Origin: Vibrio ostreae
GTDB taxonomy: Bacteria > Pseudomonadota > Gammaproteobacteria > Enterobacterales > Vibrionaceae
Reading direction: 5' to 3'
Assembly: GCF_019226825.1 (NCBI RefSeq)
Contig: NZ_CP076643.1
Location: 930,001-994,000, forward strand
DNA: 64,000 nt
Part shown: positions 9,663 to 18,835 of the stretch, piece after piece
How positions within the stretch are numbered: the stretch's first letter is position 1
How the letters are laid out: every line of letters begins with the position of its first letter
Position numbers and translations under genes: made by a program
The notes under the pieces: generated by a model
Database searches by the model: none
What the model was told of the DNA's origin: nothing
The model's input: the letters and a program-made list of their open reading frames with translations, nothing else

Positions 9663-11063
9663 TTAGAAGTTTGCGCTGCGTGGTGTACGTGGGAATGGGA
9701 TCACGTCACGAACGTTACCCATACCGGTTACGTAAGAAACCAGACGCTCGAAGCCCAGGCCGAAACCTGCGTGTGGTACTGTGCCGTAACGGCGCAGATC
9801 ACGGTACCAGTTCATGTGCTCAGGATCGATACCCATTTCCACCATACGTGCATCCAGTACGTCCAGGCGCTCTTCACGCTGTGAACCACCGATGATTTCA
9901 CCGATTCCCGGTGCCAGAACGTCCATTGCTGCCACAGTTTTGCCATCGTCGTTCATACGCATATAGAACGCTTTGATGTCTTTCGGATAGTTCTTCACGA
10001 TAACCGGAGCTTCGAAGTGCTCTTCGGCCAGGAAACGCTCGTGTTCTGAAGCCAGGTCGATACCCCATTCAACCGGGAATTCGAACTCTTTACCTGATTT
10101 CAGCAGGATCTCGATGGCGTCAGTGTAGTCAACCTGAGCGAAGTCAGAAGAAACGAATTTCTCCAGACGAGTCACGGCATCTTTGTCGATACGTTGCGCG
10201 AAGAATTCCAGGTCATCACGGCGCTCTTCCAGTACCGCTTTAAACACGTATTTCAGCATGTCTTCGGCCAGTTTTGCGACGTCGTTCAGATCAGCAAACG
10301 CGACTTCAGGTTCAACCATCCAGAACTCCGCCAGGTGACGGCTGGTGTTTGAGTTTTCAGCGCGGAACGTCGGGCCAAAGGTGTACACTTTGCTCAGCGC
10401 ACAAGCGTATGCTTCGGCGTTCAACTGGCCAGATACGGTCAGGAAGGTTTCTTTACCGAAGAAATCTTCGTTGTAATCCACAGCACCTTTGTCGGTACGT
10501 GGCAGGTTTTCCATATCCAGAGTGGAGACTCTGAACATCTCACCGGCACCTTCGGCATCGGATGCGGTGATCAGTGGTGCAGATACCCAGTAGTAGCCTT
10601 GCTCGTGGTAGAAACGGTGAATCGCTTGTGACAGACAGTTACGCACACGGGCAACCGCACCGATAACGTTAGTGCGCGGACGCAGGTGCGCCACTTCACG
10701 TAAGTACTCAATTGAGTGACGGGTTTTTGCCATCGGGTAGGTATCAGCGTCTTCAACCCAGCCAACCACTTTTACGCCCGTTGCTGCCAGTTCAAAATCC
10801 TGACCGCTCGCCGGAGACTCAACCACTTTACCTGTTACTTCGACAGAGCAGCCGGTTGTCAGCTTCAGTACTTCGTCGTTGTAATTATTCAGATTATTAG
10901 GGACCACGGCCTGAATCGGGTCGAAACAAGAGCCGTCATAGATGGCAAGGAAAGAAATTCCAGCTTTGGAATCGCGACGTGTACGGATCCAGCCGCGAAC
11001 AGTTACTTCACTGTCAACCGCCAGCTTACCGCTTAGTACGTCTTTTACAGGCGCGTAAGTCAT
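9663..11063 (-). CDS. asnS: Asparaginyl-tRNA synthetase
   Basis: A 466-residue class IIb aminoacyl-tRNA synthetase, nearly colinear with E. coli AsnS. Residues about 1-110 are the OB-fold anticodon-binding domain ([19 protein letters not shown]). The catalytic core shows motif 2 ([21 protein letters not shown]) and motif 3 (GFGLGFERL). It charges tRNA-Asn with asparagine in the cytoplasm. The reading frame is open for six more codons upstream, but [10 protein letters not shown] aligns with the E. coli N-terminus and has GGAG before it, so I start at 11063. It is a single gene with its own terminator. Confidence 0.97.
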   Translation of the reverse strand: MTYAPVKDVLSGKLAVDSEVTVRGWIRTRRDSKAGISFLAIYDGSCFDPIQAVVPNNLNNYNDEVLKLTTGCSVEVTGKVVESPASGQDFELAATGVKVVGWVEDADTYPMAKTRHSIEYLREVAHLRPRTNVIGAVARVRNCLSQAIHRFYHEQGYYWVSAPLITASDAEGAGEMFRVSTLDMENLPRTDKGAVDYNEDFFGKETFLTVSGQLNAEAYACALSKVYTFGPTFRAENSNTSRHLAEFWMVEPEVAFADLNDVAKLAEDMLKYVFKAVLEERRDDLEFFAQRIDKDAVTRLEKFVSSDFAQVDYTDAIEILLKSGKEFEFPVEWGIDLASEHERFLAEEHFEAPVIVKNYPKDIKAFYMRMNDDGKTVAAMDVLAPGIGEIIGGSQREERLDVLDARMVEMGIDPEHMNWYRDLRRYGTVPHAGFGLGFERLVSYVTGMGNVRDVIPFPRTPRSANF

Positions 11064-11256
11064 GTTTGATATAATCTCCATTGAGGTAAAAATTCCACCC
11101 GAATTTCAAACGGTCGCCACTGTTTCAGCGCAGTTGTTGATGCGCTTGTTGTGGTTAACAAATAAGCGAACTTTCGGATGGATTGAATTTTACAGATTCA
11201 ACGGAACATATTACCTGTCAATTCGTCAGCATCAACCATTAATGTTACCTAACTGC

Positions 11257-12870
11257 TCATTTCTTATGCGAAATCGTGAATTGATTGAGCAGAGCTTCCA
11301 GCTGCTGGGACAATTGTTCGAGATTCAGGCTAATTTGCCGGGTTTGGGTGGCAGACTGGGAGGTCTCATCAGCATGTTTGGTGATGATATCAATCTTAAC
11401 TTCCACCTCCTGGCTCACGGTTGCTGTTTGTCGGGTTTGCTCCTGAATACCACTGGCATGGTCAAGTACCTGTTGCATTTCAGCAACCACTCGGGTCATC
11501 ACGGATGACAACGCCTCAATTTCGGTAGAGCGCTGGTGCGCCTGGGCAGAGACGCTATCGACCGATGTGAGAGACGTTTCACTATCACGCTGGAACTGGG
11601 CAATGATATTTTCAATATTACCAGTTGCTTCAGCAGTCCGTGAGGCGAGTTGACGTACTTCATCGGCCACTACTGCAAATCCGCGTCCTTGTTCGCCGGC
11701 ACGGGCCGCTTCAATCGCCGCATTGAGTGCAAGTAAATTGGTCTGTTCGGCGATGCCTTTAATCACTTCAAGAATTGAAGTGACTTCATTGGTCTGGTCG
11801 TTCAATTGGGCAATCTTGTTTTTTACGCCATCAATATCGTCGACCAGAAGCTTGATGTCCTGGCTGGCGATGTGAGCCTGTTGTGCACTCTGTTGTGCGG
11901 CGTTGGTGGTGTGATTGATCAACGCTGCAGCGTCGATAGTGGCTTGTTCAACCTGACGCTGTTTGGTTTGCATTTCTTCAATGTTCATCTGCACCACGGC
12001 CGTTTCACTCTGTTGGTGGTTGGCAGCCTGATCGGTAACTTGTGCCACATCGGTCAGTTTGTTGGCAGAGTGACTCAGGCTGCGCGAGGTATCTTGTACC
12101 TGGCTGAGGCTGTGTGACACGGTATCAATCAACGAATTGATTGAGGAGGCCAGTTGGCCTAATTCATCCTGGTTGCCTGGTCTGAGCCGTTGCGACAGAT
12201 CCTTACTGTCACTGACACGCTGCATAAACAGTGAGGTGTGCTGGATAGGGCGCACGATCAGTTTACGAATCAGCCACATGGTGAGCAGGAAACCGAGCAG
12301 GGCAATGGCAGCCATGATACCGATCCCAATCAGCGTGCGATGATCAACCCGTTGTGTCAGCTGGCTGAGATTATATTCAAGGCGAATGACGCCGAGTACT
12401 TCACCTTCGGCGGCCATATGGCACGCAACACAATTTGTACCGCGATAGTTTTCACTTGACCTCATTGGTAGCGCCACGACCAGTCCTTTGCCCCAGTCGG
12501 CCTGATAAGGCTCCAGTACCAGTTCGCCGCCCAACGCGCGGCGGTCAATCTCATCTTGCGGCTGCTGGTAATCCTCACCGGGTCCGTAAAGCTTGGTGAC
12601 GGTGTCGCTTCTCAAAACCCGAACCTGTTCTATGCCTTGTTGGGACAGTGCTTTTTGGCGCAGTGTTTCTTTTTGCGCCATGGTACCGGTCAGCATCATC
12701 ATGTTGAGGCTGTCGAAATAGTTGCTGGCTTTATCGTGCAGTTGTTCACTGAGTACGGAATGGATAAGGTCACGTTGCTGCCAGTATTGATAGGCAGTCG
12801 AGCCGGCTAAGACCATGAAAAACACAGTCACAAGTGTGAACAGCAGTTTGGCAGTGATGGTTAAGCGCAT
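11257..12870 (-). CDS. Methyl-accepting chemotaxis protein with haem-c (CxxCH) periplasmic domain
   Basis: A 537-residue chemoreceptor. Residues 8-26 are the first membrane helix and about 180-200 the second. The periplasmic domain between them contains C147-V-A-C150-H151, the covalent haem-c attachment motif. HAMP follows at about 203-255. The signalling tip [20 protein letters not shown] is intact. The lone CxxCH near the end of the sensor domain suggests a c-type haem sensor for redox state, oxygen, NO or CO, as known for cytochrome-c-containing chemoreceptors in Geobacter. Haem attachment is inferred, not shown. There is no neighbour in the same transcription unit. Confidence 0.9.
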   Translation of the reverse strand: MRLTITAKLLFTLVTVFFMVLAGSTAYQYWQQRDLIHSVLSEQLHDKASNYFDSLNMMMLTGTMAQKETLRQKALSQQGIEQVRVLRSDTVTKLYGPGEDYQQPQDEIDRRALGGELVLEPYQADWGKGLVVALPMRSSENYRGTNCVACHMAAEGEVLGVIRLEYNLSQLTQRVDHRTLIGIGIMAAIALLGFLLTMWLIRKLIVRPIQHTSLFMQRVSDSKDLSQRLRPGNQDELGQLASSINSLIDTVSHSLSQVQDTSRSLSHSANKLTDVAQVTDQAANHQQSETAVVQMNIEEMQTKQRQVEQATIDAAALINHTTNAAQQSAQQAHIASQDIKLLVDDIDGVKNKIAQLNDQTNEVTSILEVIKGIAEQTNLLALNAAIEAARAGEQGRGFAVVADEVRQLASRTAEATGNIENIIAQFQRDSETSLTSVDSVSAQAHQRSTEIEALSSVMTRVVAEMQQVLDHASGIQEQTRQTATVSQEVEVKIDIITKHADETSQSATQTRQISLNLEQLSQQLEALLNQFTISHKK

Positions 12871-13097
12871 GATTATTTATCTTATTATCGTTGTAGGGAA
12901 CAGACCTAATGACTTTAGCGGTAAAGAGCCAGCGCTACAAAAAATGAAACTTAAGTTATTGTGACCTTAGACAAAATGTGGATTTTGGATTTGTGACCCA
13001 GGGAGAATGTTGGGTGATCTTTTTTCATTGGGTACGTCATTCTTTATCTGCTGCGTCGCTTTTCGCTGCTAAACGATTAATTAGTGTTAGAGTGACT

Positions 13098-13125
13098 TGT
13101 CTCACACTGTGAGATTCCGTAGTAT
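13098..13125 (+). promoter_or_regulatory. Candidate queD promoter with palindromic operator
   Basis: TTGTCT (13098-13103) and TAGTAT (13120-13125) form a -35/-10 pair with a 16-base spacer. The perfect 15-base palindrome TCTCACA-C-TGTGAGA (13100-13114) overlaps the -35. The queD ATG is 31 bases downstream of the -10. The regulator is unknown. Confidence 0.5.
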
Positions 13126-13155
13126 TGCGTCTCTTTTGAAAGCCTGAGAACCGAG

Positions 13156-13515
13156 ATGAAAACTGAGATTTACAAAGAGTTCATGTTTGAAGCAGCCCAC
13201 CATCTGCCACATGTGCCTGAAGGTCACAAGTGCGGTCGTCTGCATGGACACTCTTTTTTAGTTCGCCTGTATGTAGCAGGTGACGTGGATCCTCATACAG
13301 GTTGGCTGGTGGACTTTGCGGAAATCAAAGCCGCGTTTAAACCGATTTACGATCGTCTGGACCACTACTACCTGAATGACATTGAAGGTTTGGAAAACCC
13401 AACCAGCGAAGTGCTGGCCAAATGGATTTGGCAACAGCTGAAGCCTGATCTGCCGATGCTGAGCAAAGTCGAAATTAAAGAAACCTGTACCGCAGGTTGT
13501 ATTTATACCGGCTGA
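13156..13515 (+). CDS. queD: 6-carboxytetrahydropterin synthase
   Basis: A 119-residue enzyme of the PTPS/QueD family. Zinc ligands are His15 or His16 together with H30 and H32 in GRLHGHSF. C26 in the [11 protein letters not shown] motif is the catalytic cysteine. The C-terminal [12 protein letters not shown] is typical of QueD. It makes 6-carboxy-5,6,7,8-tetrahydropterin from dihydroneopterin triphosphate, an early step of queuosine tRNA modification. The length matches E. coli QueD. It is a single gene with a promoter-like palindrome upstream and a strong terminator downstream. I saw no preQ1 riboswitch in the 285-base leader region. Confidence 0.94.
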   Translation: MKTEIYKEFMFEAAHHLPHVPEGHKCGRLHGHSFLVRLYVAGDVDPHTGWLVDFAEIKAAFKPIYDRLDHYYLNDIEGLENPTSEVLAKWIWQQLKPDLPMLSKVEIKETCTAGCIYTG

Positions 13516-13529
13516 TTAGGTCACAGATG

Positions 13530-13562
13530 AAAAGAAGCCCGGCATAGTTCCGGGCTTCTTTT
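13530..13562 (+). terminator. queD terminator
   Basis: AGAAGCCCGG-CATAGTT-CCGGGCTTCT stem with A-run before and TTTTATTTT after, 15 bases past the queD stop. Confidence 0.9.
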
Positions 13563-13658
13563 ATTTTGTTTTTCAGGTGAATGTTCAGCTTAAATGACAC
13601 GGTTTTTTAAATCACAATGTCCTTTAAAAAAACAGCACTTGAAAACAACACCGCAGGT

Positions 13659-16600
13659 TTACTCGAAAGAGTAGACGTCCGTCCACACTTCACCTTCGTC
13701 TGTTTCCTCGATGCCTTGCCATTCTGTTGAGCGTGACATCACTTTCAGTGAGAAGTTAACCCCGTCAGTATCGACAATATGCATGTTGTCAACATAAATG
13801 GTCGTTCCCGCGGTCAGGGTTACTGTCAGCTCACCACTTGCATCATCAACTGTCCAGGTGAATGCGTAGCTGTCGGTACCGTCAGTGAAGCTGCCGACTC
13901 CATCCGCGTTAAAGATGTAGGCTTCGCTATCTTCCGGATTCGTGCTCGACATTGTGCGTGGCAATTGCGCCATAAATGCGTTGCTGAATGCGGCTTGAGA
14001 CTCACTTTGCAGTAAGCAGTCGTTCACCGCCTGGAGATAGGTGCTGTAATCGACGTAGGATAGTGGCACATCATTCACATCGTCCCAATCCGTATTACCT
14101 TGGGTGCACTCGCTGATTTCAGGATTGCCATCGATGCTGGTGTATTGGGTCAGCCAAATCTCTGCATCTTCCGGGCTAAAGACGGCAAACTCCAGAACAT
14201 CATCTCCCTGCGGTTCAGCCAGCAAGGCGAGGTATTCCGCTGTGCTGTCGTCGCTGTAACGCAGTTCAATAAAGCCATCGTCATTAATCAACCACTTGCG
14301 TGTGCGTACCATGCCATCGCGATAATATTCGGCGCTGCCGTCCGTGGCGAAGGTGTACAAACGAGTCTCGCCATTGGAACGTATCCGCAGCAGTTCAGCA
14401 CCGTACAAATCGCTCGCGCTGACGGTTGGCAGGACGCCACTACAGCTTTGATAGGTGTCCAGTGTAGCGGTAAAGTCAGTGTAACTTTTGCCCAGACCTT
14501 GTTCGACTGAACAGGCGCCCAACTCTATGAGCGCGACGGTGTCTGACCAGATTTCTGTGACAACGTCACCGTTTCCGTCGCTGTAGGTTTCAAAGAACTT
14601 GAGTGACCATTGCGTGTCTGACGAGTCGACTAATGCCCAGTACCAGCTTTCGTCTGGCAGACTACTATCGGTGATCTTTATATAACCGTTTTCAATGGCC
14701 CAGGTCGTGGTATCGCCTTCCTGACCGTCACGGTATATGGTCATGGTGTAATCGGCATTAAAGCTGTAATCACGAGTAGAACCGTCACCGCGTACCCGGT
14801 GGAAATTATTACCGGCGACCATATCCTCGCTGATCGCGGCTGACCCATAACAGCTTTCGATAGCAGCTTCGAAGTCGCTCATGGTCACGCTGGTTAACCC
14901 GTCATTGTCACCTTCACTGCATTGATTTAGCGGGATATCGGCAGCAGCGAGCAGCGCGTTTTTAGCACTGTCACTAAACAACGTGATATCTTCGTCATCC
15001 AGCATAATGCCGGCCATTTCCATGTTACCTATGTACACCGCTCCCTGATAAACACTGGCCAGCATATGTGGCGTTGGCTCATCAAATGCGTCACCAAACG
15101 CAGTCAGTGCATCCTGCGGAAGAGTGAACAACAGCAGTGACTCATTATTGATGGTCTGCTGTTCCCAGGTTGAAGATGCGACCAGAGTTGCGATGCCTGC
15201 TTGCCAGTCGGCCTGATAGTACTGCGCTACGCCGCCTTCGACAAACTTAACCAGGATACTGTCGCCAATACTCATTCCCTGCAGTTCTGATGTCGCGAGA
15301 CTCGAACTGCCAGCCTCAGCAAAAATTAGTTCTGACAGGCTGGTGGCACCTTCATGGCTGTTGTCCGGTCCATCGTGAATGTACGGCGTCCAGTCCCACA
15401 TGTAGTAGTTATTCTGAGCCGGAGTCAATCCGAGAGAAATCAGATAAGCATCTTGCGGATAGGTCGCGGTTTGGTCGTTGAAGTTATCCCAGTCGATATC
15501 GGTGTCAGCCACCAGACTGCCTGCCAGGGAACGTAAACTACCACTCAGGGAATAACGCAGATTGGTGTGATCGCTTGGATAAGCCACCAAAGCGTTATCA
15601 GAGAAATCGATAGTGTAAAGCCCGGTTTGGGTACTCCAGCCCGATTCCGTCAGCACCAGATCTGAATTTTCGCTGCTGACATTAACCTCGGTTTTATCGG
15701 CTTTGACCAGTGTAGTACTGTCCATCATTGCCATTGTACCGTTGATGGTCAGCATTTCACTGTATACCCGAACCTGGTCGTTGTCGTCATCATCGGAGTA
15801 CAGAGCGTAGACGGCCGTTTGTTGCTGCAAATACTGGATTATCTGACCGGTGTCGCCTGCACCGACTGAATCATCGAGCGGATCATCGTCAATCGCATCT
15901 GGAACCCCGTCATCATCGTCATCGGTATCTGCGTTGTTACCGGTGCCGTCACCGTCTGTATCGACACTCTCATCTTCATCGAGCGGGAAGGCGTCATCGC
16001 CGTCTGCGACGCCATCGTTATCATCGTCTGGGTCAGCGTTGTTACCGGTGCCGTCGCCGTCAGTATCGAGGCTCTCGTCTTCATCAAGCGGGAAGTCATC
16101 CTCACCGTCTGCCACACCATCGTTGTCATCGTCGGTATCGGCATTATCACCGATACCGTCACCATCGGTATCGACACTTTCGGCCGGATCAAACGGGAAA
16201 GCATCGTCTTCATCTACGACGTTATCGCCGTCATCATCGGTGTCGGCATTGTCGCCGATGTCATCATTATCACTGTCCGCCCATTCAGTGGCATCATCGG
16301 GAAACGCATCGTCGCTATCAGCAACGCCATCACCGTCAGAATCAGTATCCACTGCACCGTCACTATTGATATAGGTTGAATCGAGTTGTTCCGGGGATTT
16401 GCTTTCTACCTCAGCTTTGATCACAACGGCAACGATAACCGCGTTGTCGAGTAATTCATTGCTACCATCATTATCCGTCGCTGCTGCATTGAGATCTTGC
16501 GGAGTCTGAGGCATTGAACCCGACGATACCAGACTGCGTGCAGCAAAGGCGGCACCGCTGCTGCCACTGGCTTTATAGTCAGAAAGCGTATCTTGTTCAC

Positions 16601-17063
16601 TGATGCCGAGTTGATTGGCTATTTTTGTTTGCGCGCTGGCCACATCGGCTGAGCTGCCTGACGTCACTTCAATATGGACTAGGGTGGAAAGGGGCGTGAC
16701 CTGCGCAGTGCCCGGTGGAGCGGAGAGGGTAAAGTCGTTTGAAACCGTATTTCCGGTATCTTCATCGACCGTTTCTCCGCGGATGGCCTGCACCACAACC
16801 GGGTAGTCTTCCGGATTGGTGATGCCACTGACATCAAGCTCCGCCACGCCACCGCTTTGTGAGGTTGCCGAAGGCTCGTTGTCATCCAACTGGAAATCCT
16901 GATCCAGATCGAGCCAAACCAAAGCTCCGCGTAAGTAGCCATCAATCGCTTTGACACTGTAAGTGGAACTGGCAGCTGCGGGTGAATCGTTATCACTGCC
17001 GCAGCCGTACAGCGTCAGGCTGCTGAATAATCCCAGCGCCATCACTGACGTTTTCATTCGCAT
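13659..17063 (-). CDS. Giant lipoprotein with thrombospondin-type-3 calcium repeats
   Basis: A 1,134-residue lipoprotein. The signal peptide ends in the lipobox LTLYGC, giving a diacylated Cys near residue 21. The first ~230 residues contain one Ig-like/EF-type segment (LVWLDLDQDFQLDDNE) and a helical part. About 235-400 are Asp-rich repeats of the DTDGDGxGDNADxDDDxDG type that bind calcium. About 400-720 is unrecognised. The last ~420 residues hold three related modules of about 135 residues, each opening with a Cys and carrying a second Cys 20-30 residues later. It is probably exposed on the outer membrane. I chose the ATG at 17063 with AAGGA seven bases upstream. Function is unknown. Confidence 0.85.
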   Translation of the reverse strand: MRMKTSVMALGLFSSLTLYGCGSDNDSPAAASSTYSVKAIDGYLRGALVWLDLDQDFQLDDNEPSATSQSGGVAELDVSGITNPEDYPVVVQAIRGETVDEDTGNTVSNDFTLSAPPGTAQVTPLSTLVHIEVTSGSSADVASAQTKIANQLGISEQDTLSDYKASGSSGAAFAARSLVSSGSMPQTPQDLNAAATDNDGSNELLDNAVIVAVVIKAEVESKSPEQLDSTYINSDGAVDTDSDGDGVADSDDAFPDDATEWADSDNDDIGDNADTDDDGDNVVDEDDAFPFDPAESVDTDGDGIGDNADTDDDNDGVADGEDDFPLDEDESLDTDGDGTGNNADPDDDNDGVADGDDAFPLDEDESVDTDGDGTGNNADTDDDDDGVPDAIDDDPLDDSVGAGDTGQIIQYLQQQTAVYALYSDDDDNDQVRVYSEMLTINGTMAMMDSTTLVKADKTEVNVSSENSDLVLTESGWSTQTGLYTIDFSDNALVAYPSDHTNLRYSLSGSLRSLAGSLVADTDIDWDNFNDQTATYPQDAYLISLGLTPAQNNYYMWDWTPYIHDGPDNSHEGATSLSELIFAEAGSSSLATSELQGMSIGDSILVKFVEGGVAQYYQADWQAGIATLVASSTWEQQTINNESLLLFTLPQDALTAFGDAFDEPTPHMLASVYQGAVYIGNMEMAGIMLDDEDITLFSDSAKNALLAAADIPLNQCSEGDNDGLTSVTMSDFEAAIESCYGSAAISEDMVAGNNFHRVRGDGSTRDYSFNADYTMTIYRDGQEGDTTTWAIENGYIKITDSSLPDESWYWALVDSSDTQWSLKFFETYSDGNGDVVTEIWSDTVALIELGACSVEQGLGKSYTDFTATLDTYQSCSGVLPTVSASDLYGAELLRIRSNGETRLYTFATDGSAEYYRDGMVRTRKWLINDDGFIELRYSDDSTAEYLALLAEPQGDDVLEFAVFSPEDAEIWLTQYTSIDGNPEISECTQGNTDWDDVNDVPLSYVDYSTYLQAVNDCLLQSESQAAFSNAFMAQLPRTMSSTNPEDSEAYIFNADGVGSFTDGTDSYAFTWTVDDASGELTVTLTAGTTIYVDNMHIVDTDGVNFSLKVMSRSTEWQGIEETDEGEVWTDVYSFE
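15865..16350 (-). repeat. Asp-rich calcium-binding repeat region in lipoprotein gene
   Basis: About five units of 34-36 codons with the core DTDGDGxGxNADxDDDxDGV and a spacer containing AFPxDxxE. The DNA shows near-identical units, so unit number may vary by recombination. Confidence 0.8.
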
Positions 17064-17465
17064 AGACAAATCCTTATTTCTGATGTGTATTGTTCTTTAT
17101 TTTTAGTATTGATTGAATGAATATCACAAAAGAAGCTAATTGAGGCTGATGCTTTATTCAAGTTAAGGAATTTTGACGAAATAGCGATTCAGGAAATGGA
17201 TTTAGACCAATATTAACGGTCTATATTTTATGTAAATATCAATAAGGCAGCAGGTAGATAGAGGACAATCAGGAAATACGCTTAAGAAACAAAACGATGC
17301 TCAAGATGAGGTGGTTTTTACAGAAGTGTCGGTAACGAGAGGTGAAAGCTGTGACTTATGTCAAAATAAACCTGAGTAAATGCAACGAAGTCTCAGCATG
17401 AAATCAAAATATCCACCCAAGTTGTAAGTGGATATTTAAACGCCATACTGAAACTTCTTCATAAC
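17064..17465. other. Gene-free AT-rich stretch between efflux operon and lipoprotein gene
   Basis: About 400 bases without a supported gene. It should hold the promoter of the lipoprotein gene and the end of the macAB operon transcript. The only clear structure is the hairpin at 17407-17437. Confidence 0.5.
17407..17437 (-). terminator. Probable terminator of macA-macB-OMF operon
   Basis: AAATATCCAC and GTGGATATTT form a 10-bp stem 29 bases past the outer-membrane factor stop; on the minus strand the T-run is weak (TTTTGATTT). Confidence 0.55.
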
Positions 17466-18833
17466 TTATTGGAGAACATCTTCCCCGCCGAGGCTCTGAT
17501 ATATGGTTGCCAGGTTGACTAAGCGGTTATAGCGGTTTTCCAGTAAAGATGCTTTGGCACTGCGCTCATTTTCCTGAGCGTCGAGCAGGGTGGTGATATC
17601 GATGGCACCATATTGGTACTGGCTTTTGTAGATACCTGCGGCCTCTCTGGCGCTGTCGTATTGTTGCTGTAATTTTTCTGCCTGATAACGGTAGTTGTCA
17701 CGGGCGGAAAGCGCGTTGTCGACATCCTGAAAGGCACTGTACAAGGTCTGGCGATAGTTAATGATCGCTGACTGATAACGTACATCGGCAATATCGCGGT
17801 TGAGCTGCATCTCATTCCAGTTAAGGAATGGTAAAGCCAGATCTGCGCCGAGGCTGCCAATCGGGTCGCTGAGCAGATGACGTAGCTGAGTCGAAGAGCC
17901 CCCCAAAGCGCCGGTCAGGGTCAGAGACGGGAAGTAACTGTTATCTGTATTGTCTTTGTCAGCCAGCGCCGATTTAAGCTCAAACAACGCCTGTTTTACG
18001 TCCGGACGGCGGCTGAGAACGTCGGCAGGAATACCTGCTTCGATCTCTGGCAGAGCCGTGTCGGGCAGGGTACTGATACCTGGTTTGCTCTCTTGTGGCG
18101 GTTGGTTGAATAACAGCGCAAACGCATTTTTGGCTTCGGTGTACTGCTGAAGATAATCACGATGGGTGGCTTCAATCCCCGCCAGTGAACGCTGCGCTTC
18201 CAATACATTGATGCGCGAGACTGAGCCATAACGATACTGGCTTTCCGTTAAAGCCAGGGTTTGGCGCGCTTCATCAATATCGGCGTTACTGAGCGCGATA
18301 CGCTGGCTGAGGTAGCCGATTTGCCAGTACAGCTGAGCTGTAGTCGCTACCAGAGATTGCGCGGTTGCTTCACGCTCTTCCTGGCTGGCCATAGCCGTCC
18401 ACATCGCGGCGTCTTTCGCGGCCGCCAGTTTACCCCATAGATCCAGCTCATAGCTCACACCCAATGATGCCTGATAGCTGGCAGAGCTGTCACCGCCGTC
18501 CAGCGGTTTGCTGCGCTGCGCTGAAGCGTTGGCAGACAAGTCAGGGTATGTGTCACTCACTGCAAGGCCAGCCTGTAAGCGGGCTTCACGCAGGGTCAGT
18601 GTCGCTAAAGCCAAATCGTTGTTGGTTGCCAGAACCTGATCGATCAGAGTGTTTAGTTGAGGATCATTAAAGCTCTTCCACCACTGTTCGATAGTTGCCG
18701 AGGAAGATTCACTTTGGCTGCTTTGCCAGTTGTCCGGCACCTGCACATCCTGTGGCTCCAGCTCAGAGCGGGTAACACAACCTGTGGCCAGCATGACACA
18801 CAGAGCCAGAGTTGAGATCTGATAACTACGCAT
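17466..18833 (-). CDS. Outer-membrane efflux lipoprotein (NodT/TolC-like)
   Basis: A 455-residue outer-membrane factor. The signal peptide MRSYQISTLALCVMLATGC ends in a lipobox, so it is a lipidated member of the RND/ABC outer-membrane channel family. Two homologous halves are visible, each with a long coiled-coil pair (for example ALATLTLREARLQAGLAVSD and QTLALTESQYRYGSVSRINV). It would form a trimeric channel from outer membrane to periplasm for MacAB. The gene starts 2 bases after the macB stop, so it is the third gene of the operon. Substrates are unknown; macrolides, peptides or siderophores are possible. Confidence 0.9.
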   Translation of the reverse strand: MRSYQISTLALCVMLATGCVTRSELEPQDVQVPDNWQSSQSESSSATIEQWWKSFNDPQLNTLIDQVLATNNDLALATLTLREARLQAGLAVSDTYPDLSANASAQRSKPLDGGDSSASYQASLGVSYELDLWGKLAAAKDAAMWTAMASQEEREATAQSLVATTAQLYWQIGYLSQRIALSNADIDEARQTLALTESQYRYGSVSRINVLEAQRSLAGIEATHRDYLQQYTEAKNAFALLFNQPPQESKPGISTLPDTALPEIEAGIPADVLSRRPDVKQALFELKSALADKDNTDNSYFPSLTLTGALGGSSTQLRHLLSDPIGSLGADLALPFLNWNEMQLNRDIADVRYQSAIINYRQTLYSAFQDVDNALSARDNYRYQAEKLQQQYDSAREAAGIYKSQYQYGAIDITTLLDAQENERSAKASLLENRYNRLVNLATIYQSLGGEDVLQ

Positions 18834-18835
18834 TC

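Noticed and set aside
12871..13155. preQ1 riboswitch before queD
   Set aside because: I could not find the conserved pseudoknot pattern; a promoter with a palindrome explains the region better.
15850..16374. Ser-rich open frame opposite the calcium repeats
   Set aside because: The serine runs are simply the complement of Asp codons (GAC/GAT) in the repeat tract.
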